This document shows positions 1 through 10,692 of a stretch of 64,000 nucleotides of DNA, piece by piece. A program made the position numbers and the translations under genes. The stretch's first letter is position 1, and the number at the start of each line of letters is the position of its first letter. The DNA is from Massilia eurypsychrophila (GTDB lineage Bacteria; Pseudomonadota; Gammaproteobacteria; Burkholderiales; Burkholderiaceae_D), in assembly GCF_002760655.1 (NCBI RefSeq), contig NZ_PDOC01000002.1, positions 527,564 through 591,563 on the forward strand, in the 5' to 3' direction. The notes beneath the pieces were generated by a model, which did not search any database, was not told the DNA's origin, and was given only the letters and a program-made list of their open reading frames with translations.

Positions 1-221
1 GCGCCGGCAAACTGACCGTCGCCGGCAAGCTGCTGATCAAGGGCAAAAGCATGGACGTGACATTTCCACTGACGGTCAAGGCCGACGGCGGCAAACAGGT
101 ATTCGAAGGCGCCTTGCCAATTCGCCGGCTCGCTTTCAATATTGGCGAAGGTGAATGGAAAGACACCAGCATGGTCGCCGATGAAGTCGTCATCAAATTC
201 CGCGTCACCGCGGCGCAGTAA
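1..221 (+). CDS. YceI-family periplasmic protein, C-terminal part (5' end outside window)
   Basis: The window opens inside this gene. Only the last 72 codons and the TAA at 219-221 are visible. The translated tail contains LLIKGKSMDVTFPLTVKADG and GEWKDTSMVADEVVIKF, the closing strands of the YceI lipocalin-like barrel that binds polyprenoid or amphiphilic ligands in the periplasm. A complete YceI gene follows 25 bp downstream on the same strand, so the two are probably a tandem pair in one transcript. Often such pairs also include a cytochrome b561 gene, which would lie upstream and cannot be checked here. Start and signal peptide are not visible. Confidence 0.85.
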   Translation, partial: AGKLTVAGKLLIKGKSMDVTFPLTVKADGGKQVFEGALPIRRLAFNIGEGEWKDTSMVADEVVIKFRVTAAQ

Positions 222-246
222 CTCACCTCTCTACTAAAGGATTACC

Positions 247-819
247 ATGAACTTCAAGCATCTGATCGTTACCGTTCTCGCAGCGACCGCCACGTCCGCT
301 TTCGCAGCCGACACCTATGCCATCGACCCAAGCCACACGTTCCCGAGCTTTGAGGCCGATCACATGGGCGGCCTGTCGACTTTCCGCGGCAAGTTCACCA
401 AGACGAGCGGCACCATCGTGCTCGACCGCGCTGCCAAGACCGGCTCGCTCGACATCACGATCGATGCCACCACGCTCGACTTCGGCCATGAAAAGATGAA
501 CAACCACGCCAAGAACAAGGACATGTTCGACGTCACCCAATTCCCGACCGTGACGTACAAGTCGAAGTCGATCACGTTTAACGGCGACACCCCGGTTGCC
601 GTCAACGGCGAAATGACCCTGCACGGCGTCACCAAGCCGCTGACCTTGACGATCAACAAGTTCAAGTGCATCCAGCACCCGATGCTCAAGCGTGAAGTGT
701 GCGGCGCCGACGCGTCGGCCGAATTCAACCGCGGCGACTACGGCATTGGCTATGGCCTGCAGATGGGCTTCCTGCCAACCGTCAAGCTGGCAATCCAGGT
801 CGAAGCCGTCAAGCAGTAA
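247..819 (+). CDS. YceI-family periplasmic lipid-binding protein
   Basis: A 190-residue secreted protein. Residues 1-20 are a signal peptide ending in SAFA, followed by the typical mature start ADTYAIDPSHTFPSFEADHMGG. The core GKFTKTSGTIVLDRAAKTGS, the DMFDVTQFPTVTYKSKSI strand and the HGVTKPLTLTINKF strand are diagnostic of YceI. Two cysteines lie in the KFKCIQHPMLKREVCGAD segment and may form a disulfide. Members bind isoprenoid-like ligands; a physiological role here is unknown. An AAAGGA ribosome site lies just before the ATG. It follows the partial YceI gene by 25 bp and ends at a strong hairpin shared with the convergent stress gene. Confidence 0.92.
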   Translation: MNFKHLIVTVLAATATSAFAADTYAIDPSHTFPSFEADHMGGLSTFRGKFTKTSGTIVLDRAAKTGSLDITIDATTLDFGHEKMNNHAKNKDMFDVTQFPTVTYKSKSITFNGDTPVAVNGEMTLHGVTKPLTLTINKFKCIQHPMLKREVCGADASAEFNRGDYGIGYGLQMGFLPTVKLAIQVEAVKQ

Positions 820-842
820 TTGGTCGAGTACCAGGCGTAAAA

Positions 843-874
843 AAGCCCCGCTTTCTTCCGGAAGCGGGGCTTTT
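843..874. terminator. Bidirectional Rho-independent terminator
   Basis: Stem AGCCCCGCTT / AAGCGGGGCT around a short TCTTCCGG loop, with an A-run on the left and a T-run on the right. It can stop transcription from both the YceI gene (plus) and the convergent glycine-zipper gene (minus). Confidence 0.85.
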
Positions 875-890
875 CACTTAACGGCGAGGA

Positions 891-2210
891 TTACTTGCCG
901 TCGCGGTCGAAGTCGCCTGGAATGGCGCGCTCAACCTTGTCCCATGCTGCCCGGGAAGCCGACTTGGCTTGCTGCCAGCTCAGGCGCGACGAGCCCTTCA
1001 CCGAATTCCACTCGTTCGACAGGTCGTTTTCGGCGCTGTCGAAGCTCTGGCCGACATAACGGCCGCGGTTGTTGTAACCGAGCGCGTACGCAGGAGCGTA
1101 GTCGTCATAGCTGTACTCTGGCGAGTAGTAAGGCGCTGTCGAGTGCGAGCTCTTCCAGTAAGCATCTTCCGCTTCAGGATTGACCAGGCTGCCTGCTGCG
1201 TGGCCGGCGGTGCCGCCGGCGAGGGCGCCGATTGCCGCGCCAGCTGCCATGCCGACCGGGCCACCGACTGCGCCTATGGCCGCACCAGCCATCGCGCCGC
1301 CGCCGGCGCCGACGCCGGTTGCCAGGTTGTGCTCGCCGAGCTCATCGTCGCCCTTCGGGTTGGCAACTTCTGCCGCGCCACGGCCGGCCATGCCACCGGC
1401 GATGCCGCCGATTGCCGCGCCCGCCGCCATGCCGATCGGACCGGCGACAGCACCTGCGGCCGCGCCCATTGCAGCGCCGCTACCTGCACCGACGCCCTTG
1501 GCGAAATGGTGCTCGGCGAGGTCGTCACCTGGCTTAGGATTGACCACTTCGGCCGCGCCCTTGCCAGCCAGGCCGCCGGCGATACCGCCAATTGCCGCGC
1601 CGGCGACGGTGCCGATCGGACCGGCAACCGAGCCGATTGCCGCGCCGGTGACTGCACCGCCGGTGGCGCCCAGGCCGGTTCCGATGATGTGCTCGCCGGC
1701 GCTTTCGGTCCAGCTGCGCTCGATGTGTGCGGCGTCATCTTGCGAACGTGGGGTCACGCCCATCAGGATGCCGCCGTTCTTGATGCCTTCTTCATAGTGC
1801 ACGACGCGCTCTTCCGGAATACCGGCGCCGATCAGCGCGCCAACCAGGCCGCCTGCCAGGCCACCGGCGCCAGCGCCAGCCAATGCTGCGGCGATCGGAC
1901 CGGCAACAACCAGGCCAATGCCGGGCAGTACCAGGGTGGTGCCGACTGCGGCGATGCCGGCCAGCACGGCGCCGATGGTGCCGCCGATGCCGGCGCCAAC
2001 GCCTGCGCCTTCAGCGGCTTTGCTGCCGAGCTCAGTGTCGGTATCGGCGAAATGGGTTTTGCGGGTGTCGTCCGACATCATCAGGGTGACGTCGTCGCGG
2101 GTGTAGCCGCGGTCGGACAGGGAACCATATGCGCGTTCTGCGCTGTCGCGGTCACGGAACAGGCCAGTAACCATGCGGGAATCGTTCTTGGTGGTGTCGT
2201 AATTGCTCAT
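891..2210 (-). CDS. General-stress-type protein with repeated glycine-zipper modules
   Basis: 439 residues. Residues about 10-55 (VTGLFRDRDSAERAYGSLSD, then DDVTLMMSDD) match the N-terminal fold of the YflT/GsiB-associated general stress proteins. From about 65 to 350 the protein is a series of Gly/Ala-rich glycine-zipper blocks (for example GPIGMAAGAAIGGIAGGMAG) repeated about every 60 residues. The blocks are separated by short acidic linkers such as NPKPGDDLAEHH and NPKGDDELGEHN. The tail (360-439) is Tyr-rich then basic, with DRDGK at the end. Glycine zippers usually insert in or pack on membranes, but no signal peptide is seen. AGGAAA precedes the ATG. Stress induction is inferred from the family and from the neighbouring GlsB-type gene. 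Confidence 0.8.
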   Translation of the reverse strand: MSNYDTTKNDSRMVTGLFRDRDSAERAYGSLSDRGYTRDDVTLMMSDDTRKTHFADTDTELGSKAAEGAGVGAGIGGTIGAVLAGIAAVGTTLVLPGIGLVVAGPIAAALAGAGAGGLAGGLVGALIGAGIPEERVVHYEEGIKNGGILMGVTPRSQDDAAHIERSWTESAGEHIIGTGLGATGGAVTGAAIGSVAGPIGTVAGAAIGGIAGGLAGKGAAEVVNPKPGDDLAEHHFAKGVGAGSGAAMGAAAGAVAGPIGMAAGAAIGGIAGGMAGRGAAEVANPKGDDELGEHNLATGVGAGGGAMAGAAIGAVGGPVGMAAGAAIGALAGGTAGHAAGSLVNPEAEDAYWKSSHSTAPYYSPEYSYDDYAPAYALGYNNRGRYVGQSFDSAENDLSNEWNSVKGSSRLSWQQAKSASRAAWDKVERAIPGDFDRDGK

Positions 2211-2554
2211 TGTAATTTCCTTTCGAGTTATCAGCCTGCGGGGCCCGCAGACTTCCTGGAAATCGTTGCCAGTGACGCAACAATAAGGCCTCTACAGTAG
2301 AGCTTCTGTACGTTGCCGCACCATCCTCTCGACATTCCAATTGGCATCAAATTCCCATAGGAAACTTGCGTTGGCGACATTGTTGCCCCGGTGTTTTTTA
2401 ATAGCGGCCAAAGCGCGTCCGATGTCTTTTTGCAATCGTTCGTCTAACGTTCGTTGCCGCACCGACCAAGGGATCTTCCATGACTAGACTTTTTCACAAG
2501 GCCAGCGATATTCATTGGTCTAGAGGAATGTCTTTCAACTTAAGGAGAATCAAC
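2211..2554. other. Divergent intergenic region between two stress-type genes
   Basis: 344 bp without a gene. It holds the 5' leaders of the minus-strand glycine-zipper gene and the plus-strand GlsB-type gene. A 15-bp inverted repeat CTGCGGG-G-CCCGCAG (2236-2250) lies in the leader of the minus-strand gene and could form an mRNA hairpin. A small palindrome CTCTACAGTAGAG lies at about 2290-2302. I could not assign a convincing -35/-10 pair for either gene. Confidence 0.4.
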
Positions 2555-2824
2555 ATGTTATTCATCATCTGGATCGTCGTAGGCGGTATCTTGGGTTGGC
2601 TGGCTAGCCTGGTCATGAAAACGGATGCAGAGCAAGGCATGATCCTCAACGTGGTCGTCGGTATCGTCGGCGCGTTCCTTGGTGGCTGGTTGCTGTCGCC
2701 GCTGTTTGGCACCGGAACCATCAACTCCGACGACTTCAGCGTCACTTCGCTGCTGGTCTCGTTCCTTGGTGCAGTCATTCTGCTGGCAATCGTTAACCTG
2801 TTCCGCCGCGGCCGGACTCGTTAA
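2555..2824 (+). CDS. GlsB/YeaQ/YmgE-family stress-response membrane protein
   Basis: An 89-residue protein beginning MLFIIWIVVGGILGWLASLVMK. It has three predicted membrane segments (about 2-19, 27-45 and 62-80) and the family GG..GW..S and NVVVGIVGAFLGGWL motifs (transglycosylase-associated family). The function of the family is poorly defined; several members are induced by stress. The start at 2555 is chosen because AAGGAG lies 7 nt before it, whereas the upstream in-frame ATG at 2480 has no ribosome site. A strong terminator follows directly. Confidence 0.9.
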   Translation: MLFIIWIVVGGILGWLASLVMKTDAEQGMILNVVVGIVGAFLGGWLLSPLFGTGTINSDDFSVTSLLVSFLGAVILLAIVNLFRRGRTR

Positions 2825-2843
2825 GATGGGTTTTCCCCTAAAT

Positions 2844-2871
2844 AACCAACGCTTAGGCGTTGGTTTTTTTT
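2844..2871 (+). terminator. Rho-independent terminator after glsB-type gene
   Basis: AACCAACGC - TTAG - GCGTTGGTT followed by a run of T. It lies between the GlsB-type gene and the phospholipase gene, so the latter probably needs its own promoter or read-through. Confidence 0.85.
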
Positions 2872-2888
2872 ATCCACTGGATTGACTG

Positions 2889-4166
2889 ATGAGAAAAAAG
2901 CCTGTGGTCGTAGCCATTATTAGCAGCGTCGTGACGCTGATTGCGGGTTTCCTGCTGCTCAATTTCATGCCCGGCGAAAAGAAGATCGAGCAGCAGCTCG
3001 AGCGCAAATACTACGTCGCCGATCCCCAGTTCCGCCGCTCGATGGGCGTGCTGCTCGGACCGCCTATCGTCGAAGGCAACAAGGTCGAGGTCTTGCTGAA
3101 CGGCGACCAGATCTTCCCGTCGATGCTGGCGGCCATCCGCAGCGCCGAGCGCACCATCACGTTCGAAACCTATATCTACTGGTCGGAAACGATCGGCAAA
3201 GAATTTTCCGACGCGCTGATCGAGCGGGCCCGCGCCGGCGTCAAGGTGCATGTCATGCTCGACTTCATCGGCAGCATGAAGATGGACCTGGCGTCGCTCG
3301 ACGCCATGAAGGCGGCCGGCATCGAGCTGCAGCGTTACCACAAGCCGGTCTGGTGGAAGCTGACGCGACTGAACAACCGCACCCACCGCAAGCTACTGGT
3401 CATCGACGGCAAGGTCGGCTTCACCGGCGGCGTCGGCATTGCCGACCAGTGGCGCGGCAACGCTCAGACCAAGGAACAGTGGCGCGATACCCATTTTCGC
3501 GTCGAGGGCCCGGTGGTCGGCCAGATCCAGGCCGTGTTTACCGATAACTGGACCAAGTCGACCGGGGCCGTGCTCGACGGCGACGCCTATTTCCCGGCAC
3601 TCACGCCGAAGGGCGACCACGCCGCCCAGATGTTCGCCAGCTCGCCCACCGGCGGCAGCGAAAGCATGCACCTGATGTACCTGATGGCAATTACTGCGGC
3701 GAAACACACGATTCACTTGTCGAGTGCCTACTTCGTGCCCGACGAACTGACCGTCAAGGCGCTGGCCGATGCCGCCAGGCGCGGCGTGAAAGTGCGGATC
3801 ATCACGCCGGGCACCGACATCGATTCGGAAGTGGTGCGCTCGGCCTCGCGCGAGCTGTGGGGCGACCTGCTGCGCGCCGGCGTCCAGCTTGCCGAGTACC
3901 AGCCGACCATGTTCCACGTCAAGGCGCTGGTGGTCGACGACCTGATGGTGTCGGTCGGCTCCACCAACTTCGACAACCGCTCGTTCAGCCTGAACGACGA
4001 GGCGAACCTGAATATCATCGACCCAGTCTTTGCCAAGCAGCAAGTCGCCGTGTTCAACGACGACTGGGCCAAGACCAGGAAGATCACGCTGGCGGCATGG
4101 GAGGCGCGGCCCTGGCACACCCGGATGATGGGCAGACTGGCGTCGCTGATCGGCTCGCAGCTGTAG
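2889..4166 (+). CDS. Phospholipase D-family protein, cardiolipin synthase-like
   Basis: 425 residues with one N-terminal membrane anchor (about 5-27). There are two PLD half-domains, each with an HKD signature: HRKLLVIDGKVGFTGG (catalytic His166) and HVKALVVDDLMVSVGS (His343). A GG..I.D.W run after the first motif and STNFDNRSFSLNDEANL after the second are typical of bacterial cardiolipin synthases, which condense two phosphatidylglycerols or PG and PE. The family also contains nucleases and other transphosphatidylases, so the substrate is inferred. It starts 18 bp after a terminator with only a weak ribosome site, so expression may be low or driven by a promoter inside the preceding region. 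Confidence 0.85.
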   Translation: MRKKPVVVAIISSVVTLIAGFLLLNFMPGEKKIEQQLERKYYVADPQFRRSMGVLLGPPIVEGNKVEVLLNGDQIFPSMLAAIRSAERTITFETYIYWSETIGKEFSDALIERARAGVKVHVMLDFIGSMKMDLASLDAMKAAGIELQRYHKPVWWKLTRLNNRTHRKLLVIDGKVGFTGGVGIADQWRGNAQTKEQWRDTHFRVEGPVVGQIQAVFTDNWTKSTGAVLDGDAYFPALTPKGDHAAQMFASSPTGGSESMHLMYLMAITAAKHTIHLSSAYFVPDELTVKALADAARRGVKVRIITPGTDIDSEVVRSASRELWGDLLRAGVQLAEYQPTMFHVKALVVDDLMVSVGSTNFDNRSFSLNDEANLNIIDPVFAKQQVAVFNDDWAKTRKITLAAWEARPWHTRMMGRLASLIGSQL

Positions 4167-4301
4167 CAACGTGGTAAATAGTTAACCGGCTGTGTTTACG
4201 GGCACAGATTCCGGTTGACTATTGAGGAAGCGGTACGGATACTCTAGGGCGCTCCGCGGAGCCGACCTGTTCCGATTGACCCATTCCTGAGACCGATACG
4301 A

Positions 4302-6461
<2,160 letters not shown>

Positions 6462-6497
6462 TCGCCGCCGCGGCGCCAGTCGGCGTCGCCGAACGAC

Positions 6498-6533
6498 AAA
6501 AGCCACGTGACCGCAACGTCCCGTGGCTTTTTT
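6498..6533 (+). terminator. Rho-independent terminator of the S46 peptidase gene
   Basis: AAAAGCCACG / CGTGGCTTTT arms around a 14-nt loop, ending in a T-run, 37 bp after the stop codon. Confidence 0.75.
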
Positions 6534-6541
6534 CGTGCCGG

Positions 6542-6717
6542 AAAACCAGGGTCAGACCCGTTTGTTCTTCGGATACCGCGGCCTTTTGGCGAACAACAAT
6601 GGGGTCTGACCCTGTTTTCCAAGTAACGCCGATGCCTAGAAAACAGGGTCAGACCCGTTTGTTGTTCGGCCGGGGACGACTTTCGACGAGTAACATTTTG
6701 GTCTGACCCTGGTTTTG
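6542..6717. repeat. REP-like palindromic repeats, two inverted pairs
   Basis: Four copies of the near-palindrome GGGTCAGACCC or its complement lie at 6549-6559, 6602-6612, 6646-6656 and 6700-6709. They form two inverted pairs with spacers of 40-45 bp. The arms extend into flanking AAAAC..GTTTGTTC. A decayed fifth copy (GGGGTCTAACC) lies at about 6738-6748. The same unit flanks the RAYT transposase at 22.9-23.9 kb, so this is a dispersed REP family rather than a terminator. Together with terminators it fills the 417-bp gap between the peptidase and permease genes. Confidence 0.85.
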
Positions 6718-6778
6718 AGGAAACGCCGGACAGAAGCTGGGGTCTAACCTCGGCACGCTAACCTGTACCGCACAACAA

Positions 6779-6808
6779 AAAGCCACGCGACCGGGCGGTG
6801 GCGTGGCT
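6779..6808 (-). terminator. Terminator of the amino-acid permease gene
   Basis: Read on the minus strand: AGCCACGC - 12-nt loop - GCGTGGCT followed by TTTTTG. It lies about 70 bp after the permease stop codon. Confidence 0.7.
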
Positions 6809-6841
6809 GAATGATGACAACAGATATATCGCTACCCTGTC

Positions 6842-6861
6842 GTTCCCGCGCAGGCGGGAAC
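6842..6861. repeat. Short palindrome GTTCCCGC..GCGGGAAC
   Basis: A 20-bp near-perfect palindrome, GTTCCCGCGCAGGCGGGAAC, directly after the permease gene. It resembles the dispersed TTCCCGCG-type repeats common in proteobacterial intergenic regions and is unrelated to the GGGTCAGACCC family nearby. Confidence 0.6.
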
Positions 6862-6878
6862 CGCTGCCGAGAATGCGC

Positions 6879-8351
6879 TTATGCGGCCGCCTTGTTCAAC
6901 CGCGAATTGCGAATGCCGTAGATGAAATACGTCAGCACCGCCACCGTCATCCACACCGCGAACACGCGGTAGGTGGTCATCGACAGCCCGTACATCAGGT
7001 ACAGGCAGGCGGCGATGCTCATGCCCGGCACCAGGTAAGGCCCGAACGGCACGCGGAAGCCCTTGGTCAGCGACACTCCTTCCTTGGCGCGCAGCACCGG
7101 CACCGCGATCGACACCACGATGAACGCCGTCAGCGTGCCCATGCTGACCATGTCCCACAGGAAGGTCGAATCGACCAGCCCGGCGACAATACCGACCGCG
7201 ATGCAGACGATGACGGTGTTGCCGACCGGCGCCAAGGTGCGCGGGTGCACTTTCTGGAACGCCTTCGGAATCAGCCCGTCCCGGCTGATCGCGTACAGGA
7301 TGCGGGTCTGGCCGTAGATCGTCACCAGGGTCACGCTGAACACCGAGATCACCGCGCCGGCCGACAACACCAGCGCCGGCCACGACTTGCCGGTGACGTT
7401 CTGCAGGATCACCGACAGTCCGGCCTGCTGGCCCTCGAACATGTGCGCCGGCTGCGCACCGACCGCGGCCACCGCCACCAGCATGTAGAACACCGTCACG
7501 ATCACCAGCGCCGACAAAATCGCCACCGGCACGTTGCGGGTCGGATCGCGCACTTCTTCGCCGGCGGTCGCCACGGTATCGAGGCCGATGAACGAAAAGA
7601 ACACCGTCGCCGCGGCCGCCGTCACGCCGACCATGCCGCCCGCCCCGTGGCTGGTGGCGCCGTTGAAGAACGGATGAAAATTGTCGATGTCGAAGCCGGA
7701 GAACGCGATGACGACAAAAAACACCAGGATCGCCAGCTTGATCAGCACCATCACCGCATTCGTGGCGGCCGATTCGCGCGTGCCGCGGATCAGCAAGGCG
7801 CCGCACAGCAGCACCAGCAGGATCGGCGGCAGGTTGACGTGACCGGGATTGAACTGCACGCCGTTCGGCGTCGACACCACCATCGGCGTGCGCAACGCTT
7901 CGGGTATCTGCCAGCCGACCGCGTTGGTCAGGAAGTTGTTCAGGTAGTCGGACCAGCCGATCGCCGTGGCGCTGGCCGCCAGCCCGTATTCGAGCAGCAG
8001 GCAAAAGGCCATGATGAAGGCGGCAAACTCACCCACGGTGGCGTAAGCGAACGAGTACGACGAACCGGCCGCCGGGATGCGGAACGACAGTTCGGCGTAG
8101 CACAGCGCGGTCAGGCCGGCGGTGATCGCCGCCAGCATGAACGACAAAATCACCGACGGGCCGGCCTTCGGCACTGCTTCGACCATGGTGAAGAAAATGC
8201 CGGTGCCGATGGTGGCGCCAACGCCGATCATGGTCAGCGGGAACAGGCCCATGCTGCGGCCCAGCCGGCCGGCCGCCGGAGCATGGCCTTGCTCGGCGAC
8301 GCGTTCGGTGGGTTTGGTACGAGTCAGCTTTTGGCCGAGTGTCAGGTTCAC
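6879..8351 (-). CDS. APC-superfamily amino-acid permease
   Basis: A polytopic inner-membrane protein of about 490 residues with roughly 12-14 hydrophobic segments. The first carries the substrate-binding signature IGVGATIGTGIFF, followed by PSVILSFMLAAITAGLTALCYAELS, both typical of the cationic amino-acid transporter-like branch (YhdG/CAT) of the APC superfamily. The exact substrate is not readable from sequence. I chose the GTG at 8351 because GAGGA lies 7 nt upstream; the ATG 21 bp further up (8372) has no ribosome site. The gene is monocistronic, with its own terminator downstream. Proximity to the arginine operon makes a basic amino acid a reasonable guess, no more. Confidence 0.88.
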   Translation of the reverse strand: MNLTLGQKLTRTKPTERVAEQGHAPAAGRLGRSMGLFPLTMIGVGATIGTGIFFTMVEAVPKAGPSVILSFMLAAITAGLTALCYAELSFRIPAAGSSYSFAYATVGEFAAFIMAFCLLLEYGLAASATAIGWSDYLNNFLTNAVGWQIPEALRTPMVVSTPNGVQFNPGHVNLPPILLVLLCGALLIRGTRESAATNAVMVLIKLAILVFFVVIAFSGFDIDNFHPFFNGATSHGAGGMVGVTAAAATVFFSFIGLDTVATAGEEVRDPTRNVPVAILSALVIVTVFYMLVAVAAVGAQPAHMFEGQQAGLSVILQNVTGKSWPALVLSAGAVISVFSVTLVTIYGQTRILYAISRDGLIPKAFQKVHPRTLAPVGNTVIVCIAVGIVAGLVDSTFLWDMVSMGTLTAFIVVSIAVPVLRAKEGVSLTKGFRVPFGPYLVPGMSIAACLYLMYGLSMTTYRVFAVWMTVAVLTYFIYGIRNSRLNKAAA

Positions 8352-8492
8352 GGAGTTGTCCTCGAGTGGCATTCGATAAAAGCGGCCAACGATGGGCCAA
8401 CCGCCAAAAACCTAGCGATTATATGACCATATGCTTTTACTTATGCACATCTTTTTCAGACGATTCCCACACCTGCCGGCGCCTGGCGGGCG

Positions 8493-9350
8493 TCAGTTCA
8501 GCATCAGCACGCGCTTGCCGCTGACGTCGCGCTGGGCCGGGTTGCCGTAGACCGTGATCGTGCCCGAGCCGTTGCTCTGGGCGACCAGGGTGCGCTTGAC
8601 GCGCGCCGAAATGTCGCCCGAGCCATTGCTGACCAGGTCGGCCTGGTCGCTGGTCAGCGCCGCCAGGTTGACGCCGCCCGAACCGGTCACCCGCGCCGTC
8701 AGCGACGCCACCGCGCCGCTGGCTTGCAGCGAACCGGAACCGTGCACGTTGACGCTCAAGGCGCTGCCCTGCACCTGGCCAAGGCTCATCCGGCCAGAGC
8801 CGCTCAGATTGACGTTTGCATCGCCGGTCTGCAGCGCGCTGGCGTTGACGTGACCGCTGCCGCTATGCTGGAAGTCGAGCCGGCTGACGCGGCCCGACAG
8901 ATTGGCCACGCCCGAACCGCTCTTGATGAAGGCCAGCGGCGCGCCATTCAGTTCGCTGATCGTCATTCGCCCCGATCCGGACGTCGTCACCTGCGACAGC
9001 GCCGGCATCGACGCCGTCACGCGCAGGCTGCTGTTGCTGCGGACGTTCCCTTCGACCCAGATGCGCAAGGTGCCGCCAACGACTTCGGTGCGGATCATCG
9101 GCAGCAGGTTGCTGTCCGCTTCCACCATCAGCGATGGCGCCGCGCCGACGCGCAGGTTCACTTCCAGCGGGCCGCGCACGTCGATCGCCGAAGCGGCGCT
9201 GATGGCGCGCACGTCCTGCGCCTGGACGCCGTTGCCGGCGATGGCATTGCTGCTGAAGACCGATTTGACCTGGATGTCGTCGTTGCCGGTGACGATGATG
9301 GCGCAGCCCGACAGGGCGAGGAGGCAGCCGACGGTAAGCAGTGAACGCAT
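8493..9350 (-). CDS. DUF2807 (GIN domain) lipoprotein
   Basis: 285 residues. A lipoprotein signal ends at the lipobox LLALSGC, so the protein should be lipid-anchored. The rest is the right-handed beta-helical, autotransporter-like GIN domain, recognised by repeated GSG motifs (SGSGVANLSG, HSGSGHVNAS, NLSGSGRMSL, HGSGSLQASG, NGSGDISARV). These rungs recur about every 18-20 residues. The function of this family is unknown; a surface or adhesive role is often suggested. The ATG at 9350 begins the lipoprotein signal, and an upstream in-frame ATG would add 21 non-signal residues. It stands alone. Confidence 0.85.
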   Translation of the reverse strand: MRSLLTVGCLLALSGCAIIVTGNDDIQVKSVFSSNAIAGNGVQAQDVRAISAASAIDVRGPLEVNLRVGAAPSLMVEADSNLLPMIRTEVVGGTLRIWVEGNVRSNSSLRVTASMPALSQVTTSGSGRMTISELNGAPLAFIKSGSGVANLSGRVSRLDFQHSGSGHVNASALQTGDANVNLSGSGRMSLGQVQGSALSVNVHGSGSLQASGAVASLTARVTGSGGVNLAALTSDQADLVSNGSGDISARVKRTLVAQSNGSGTITVYGNPAQRDVSGKRVLMLN

Positions 9351-9530
9351 GATGGACCCTTGTTTGTTGTGGAGAGGAGTGGTGTCATTGCGCCACTGCC
9401 TGCACATTATCAAAAGCCTATCTTGGCCGATGGTTCGTTGCGACGAACTGCAAAAAACGGGGTACAGGCCGCACAGCGCTTGCGTCGAATCTGCATACGT
9501 TGGCTAAAAAGCCGTCGGGTGGCTGTGTGT

Positions 9531-10643
9531 CTACCGCTGGCCAAGGCGCGTAGCGCCGAACAAGTCCTTGTACTCGCGCGGCTGCGAGCGCCAGTACTGC
9601 GGCGGCGCCTGCACCTGCGCCCCCAGCTCGGCGGCGGCATGCCATGGCCAGCGCGGATCGAACAGCATCGCGCGCGCCAGCGCCACCATGTCCGCCTGCC
9701 CCTGTTCGAGGATCGCCTCGGCCTGCCCCGCCTCGGTGATCATGCCCACGCCGATGGTCGGCATGCCGGTCTCGCGCTTGATCCGTTCGGCGAACTCGAT
9801 CTGGTAGCCGGGACCGACCGGGATCTTCTGCAGCGGCGAGACGCCGCCGCTGGAGACATGCATGAAGTGGCAGCCGGCCCGTTCGAGCGCCTGTGCGTAA
9901 ATCACGCTCTGCTCGACGTCCCAGCCACCAATGACCCAGTCGGTCGCAGAGATGCGCACGCCAACCGTCATCTCCGCCGGCACCGCCGCGCGCACCGCCT
10001 TGAATACCTCGAGCGGAAAGCGCATGCGGTTTTCCAGCGAGCCGCCGTATTCGTCGGTGCGTACGTTCGACAGCGGCGACAGGAACTGGTGCAGCAGGTA
10101 GCCGTGCGCCGAATGCAGCTCGATCGCATCGAAGCCGAGCGCATGGCTGCGGCGCGCGCAATCGACGAAGCCGTCAAGGATGCGCCCCATGCCGGCCGCG
10201 TCGAGTTCATGCGGCGCGCTCTCGCCGGCCGCATGCGGCAGCGCCGAAGGCGCCACCGTCTGCCAGCCGCCGTCGCCGGGCGCGATGTTGGCGCCGCCTT
10301 CCCATGGCACCGCGCTGGACGCCTTGCGGCCGGCGTGGCCGAGCTGGATCGCCAACTTGATCGGCGAGTGCCGGCGGATCGCCTTGAGCACCGGCGCCAG
10401 TGCGGCGGCATGGTCGTCCGACCACAGCCCCAGGTCGCGCGCCGAGATGCGGCCCTCCGGCGTCACCGCGGTCGCTTCGAGGAACAGGATTGCCGCACCC
10501 GACAGCGCCAGGTGGCCGAGGTGGATCATGTGCCAGTCGGTGGCCAGGCCTTCGTCGGCGGAGTATTGGCACATCGGCGCAATGGCGATGCGGTTTTCAA
10601 GCTGCAGGGGGCCGAGCGAAATGGGGGAGAAAAGCAGGCTCAC
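9531..10643 (-). CDS. NADH:flavin oxidoreductase, old yellow enzyme family (YqjM/XenA-like)
   Basis: A 370-residue FMN-dependent TIM-barrel ene-reductase. Signatures in order are APMCQYSADEG (the Cys that tunes the flavin in the thermophilic-like YqjM/XenA class), LGHAGRK, HSAHGYLLHQFLSPLSNVR with DEYGGSLENR, and VGMITEAGQAE near the phosphate-binding end. Such enzymes reduce activated C=C bonds of enones, nitro-olefins and xenobiotics using NAD(P)H; the natural substrate is unknown. It starts at GTG with GGAG 5 nt upstream. The stop of astE lies 50 bp upstream on the same strand, so it may be read through from the arginine operon. Confidence 0.9.
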   Translation of the reverse strand: MSLLFSPISLGPLQLENRIAIAPMCQYSADEGLATDWHMIHLGHLALSGAAILFLEATAVTPEGRISARDLGLWSDDHAAALAPVLKAIRRHSPIKLAIQLGHAGRKASSAVPWEGGANIAPGDGGWQTVAPSALPHAAGESAPHELDAAGMGRILDGFVDCARRSHALGFDAIELHSAHGYLLHQFLSPLSNVRTDEYGGSLENRMRFPLEVFKAVRAAVPAEMTVGVRISATDWVIGGWDVEQSVIYAQALERAGCHFMHVSSGGVSPLQKIPVGPGYQIEFAERIKRETGMPTIGVGMITEAGQAEAILEQGQADMVALARAMLFDPRWPWHAAAELGAQVQAPPQYWRSQPREYKDLFGATRLGQR

Positions 10644-10692
10644 GGGAACTCCGGTTCTGGGTCGAACCGGTAGTCTACCGCGCAGGCGCCAA

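Noticed and set aside
4184..4217. Terminator between the phospholipase and S46 genes
   Set aside because: The inverted repeat has broken arms and no T-run, so it is only noted with the S46 gene.
6542..6717. CRISPR-like array from repeated GGGTCAGACCC units
   Set aside because: Units alternate in orientation as inverted pairs with unequal, non-unique spacing and recur around a RAYT gene, so they are REP elements. No cas genes are present.
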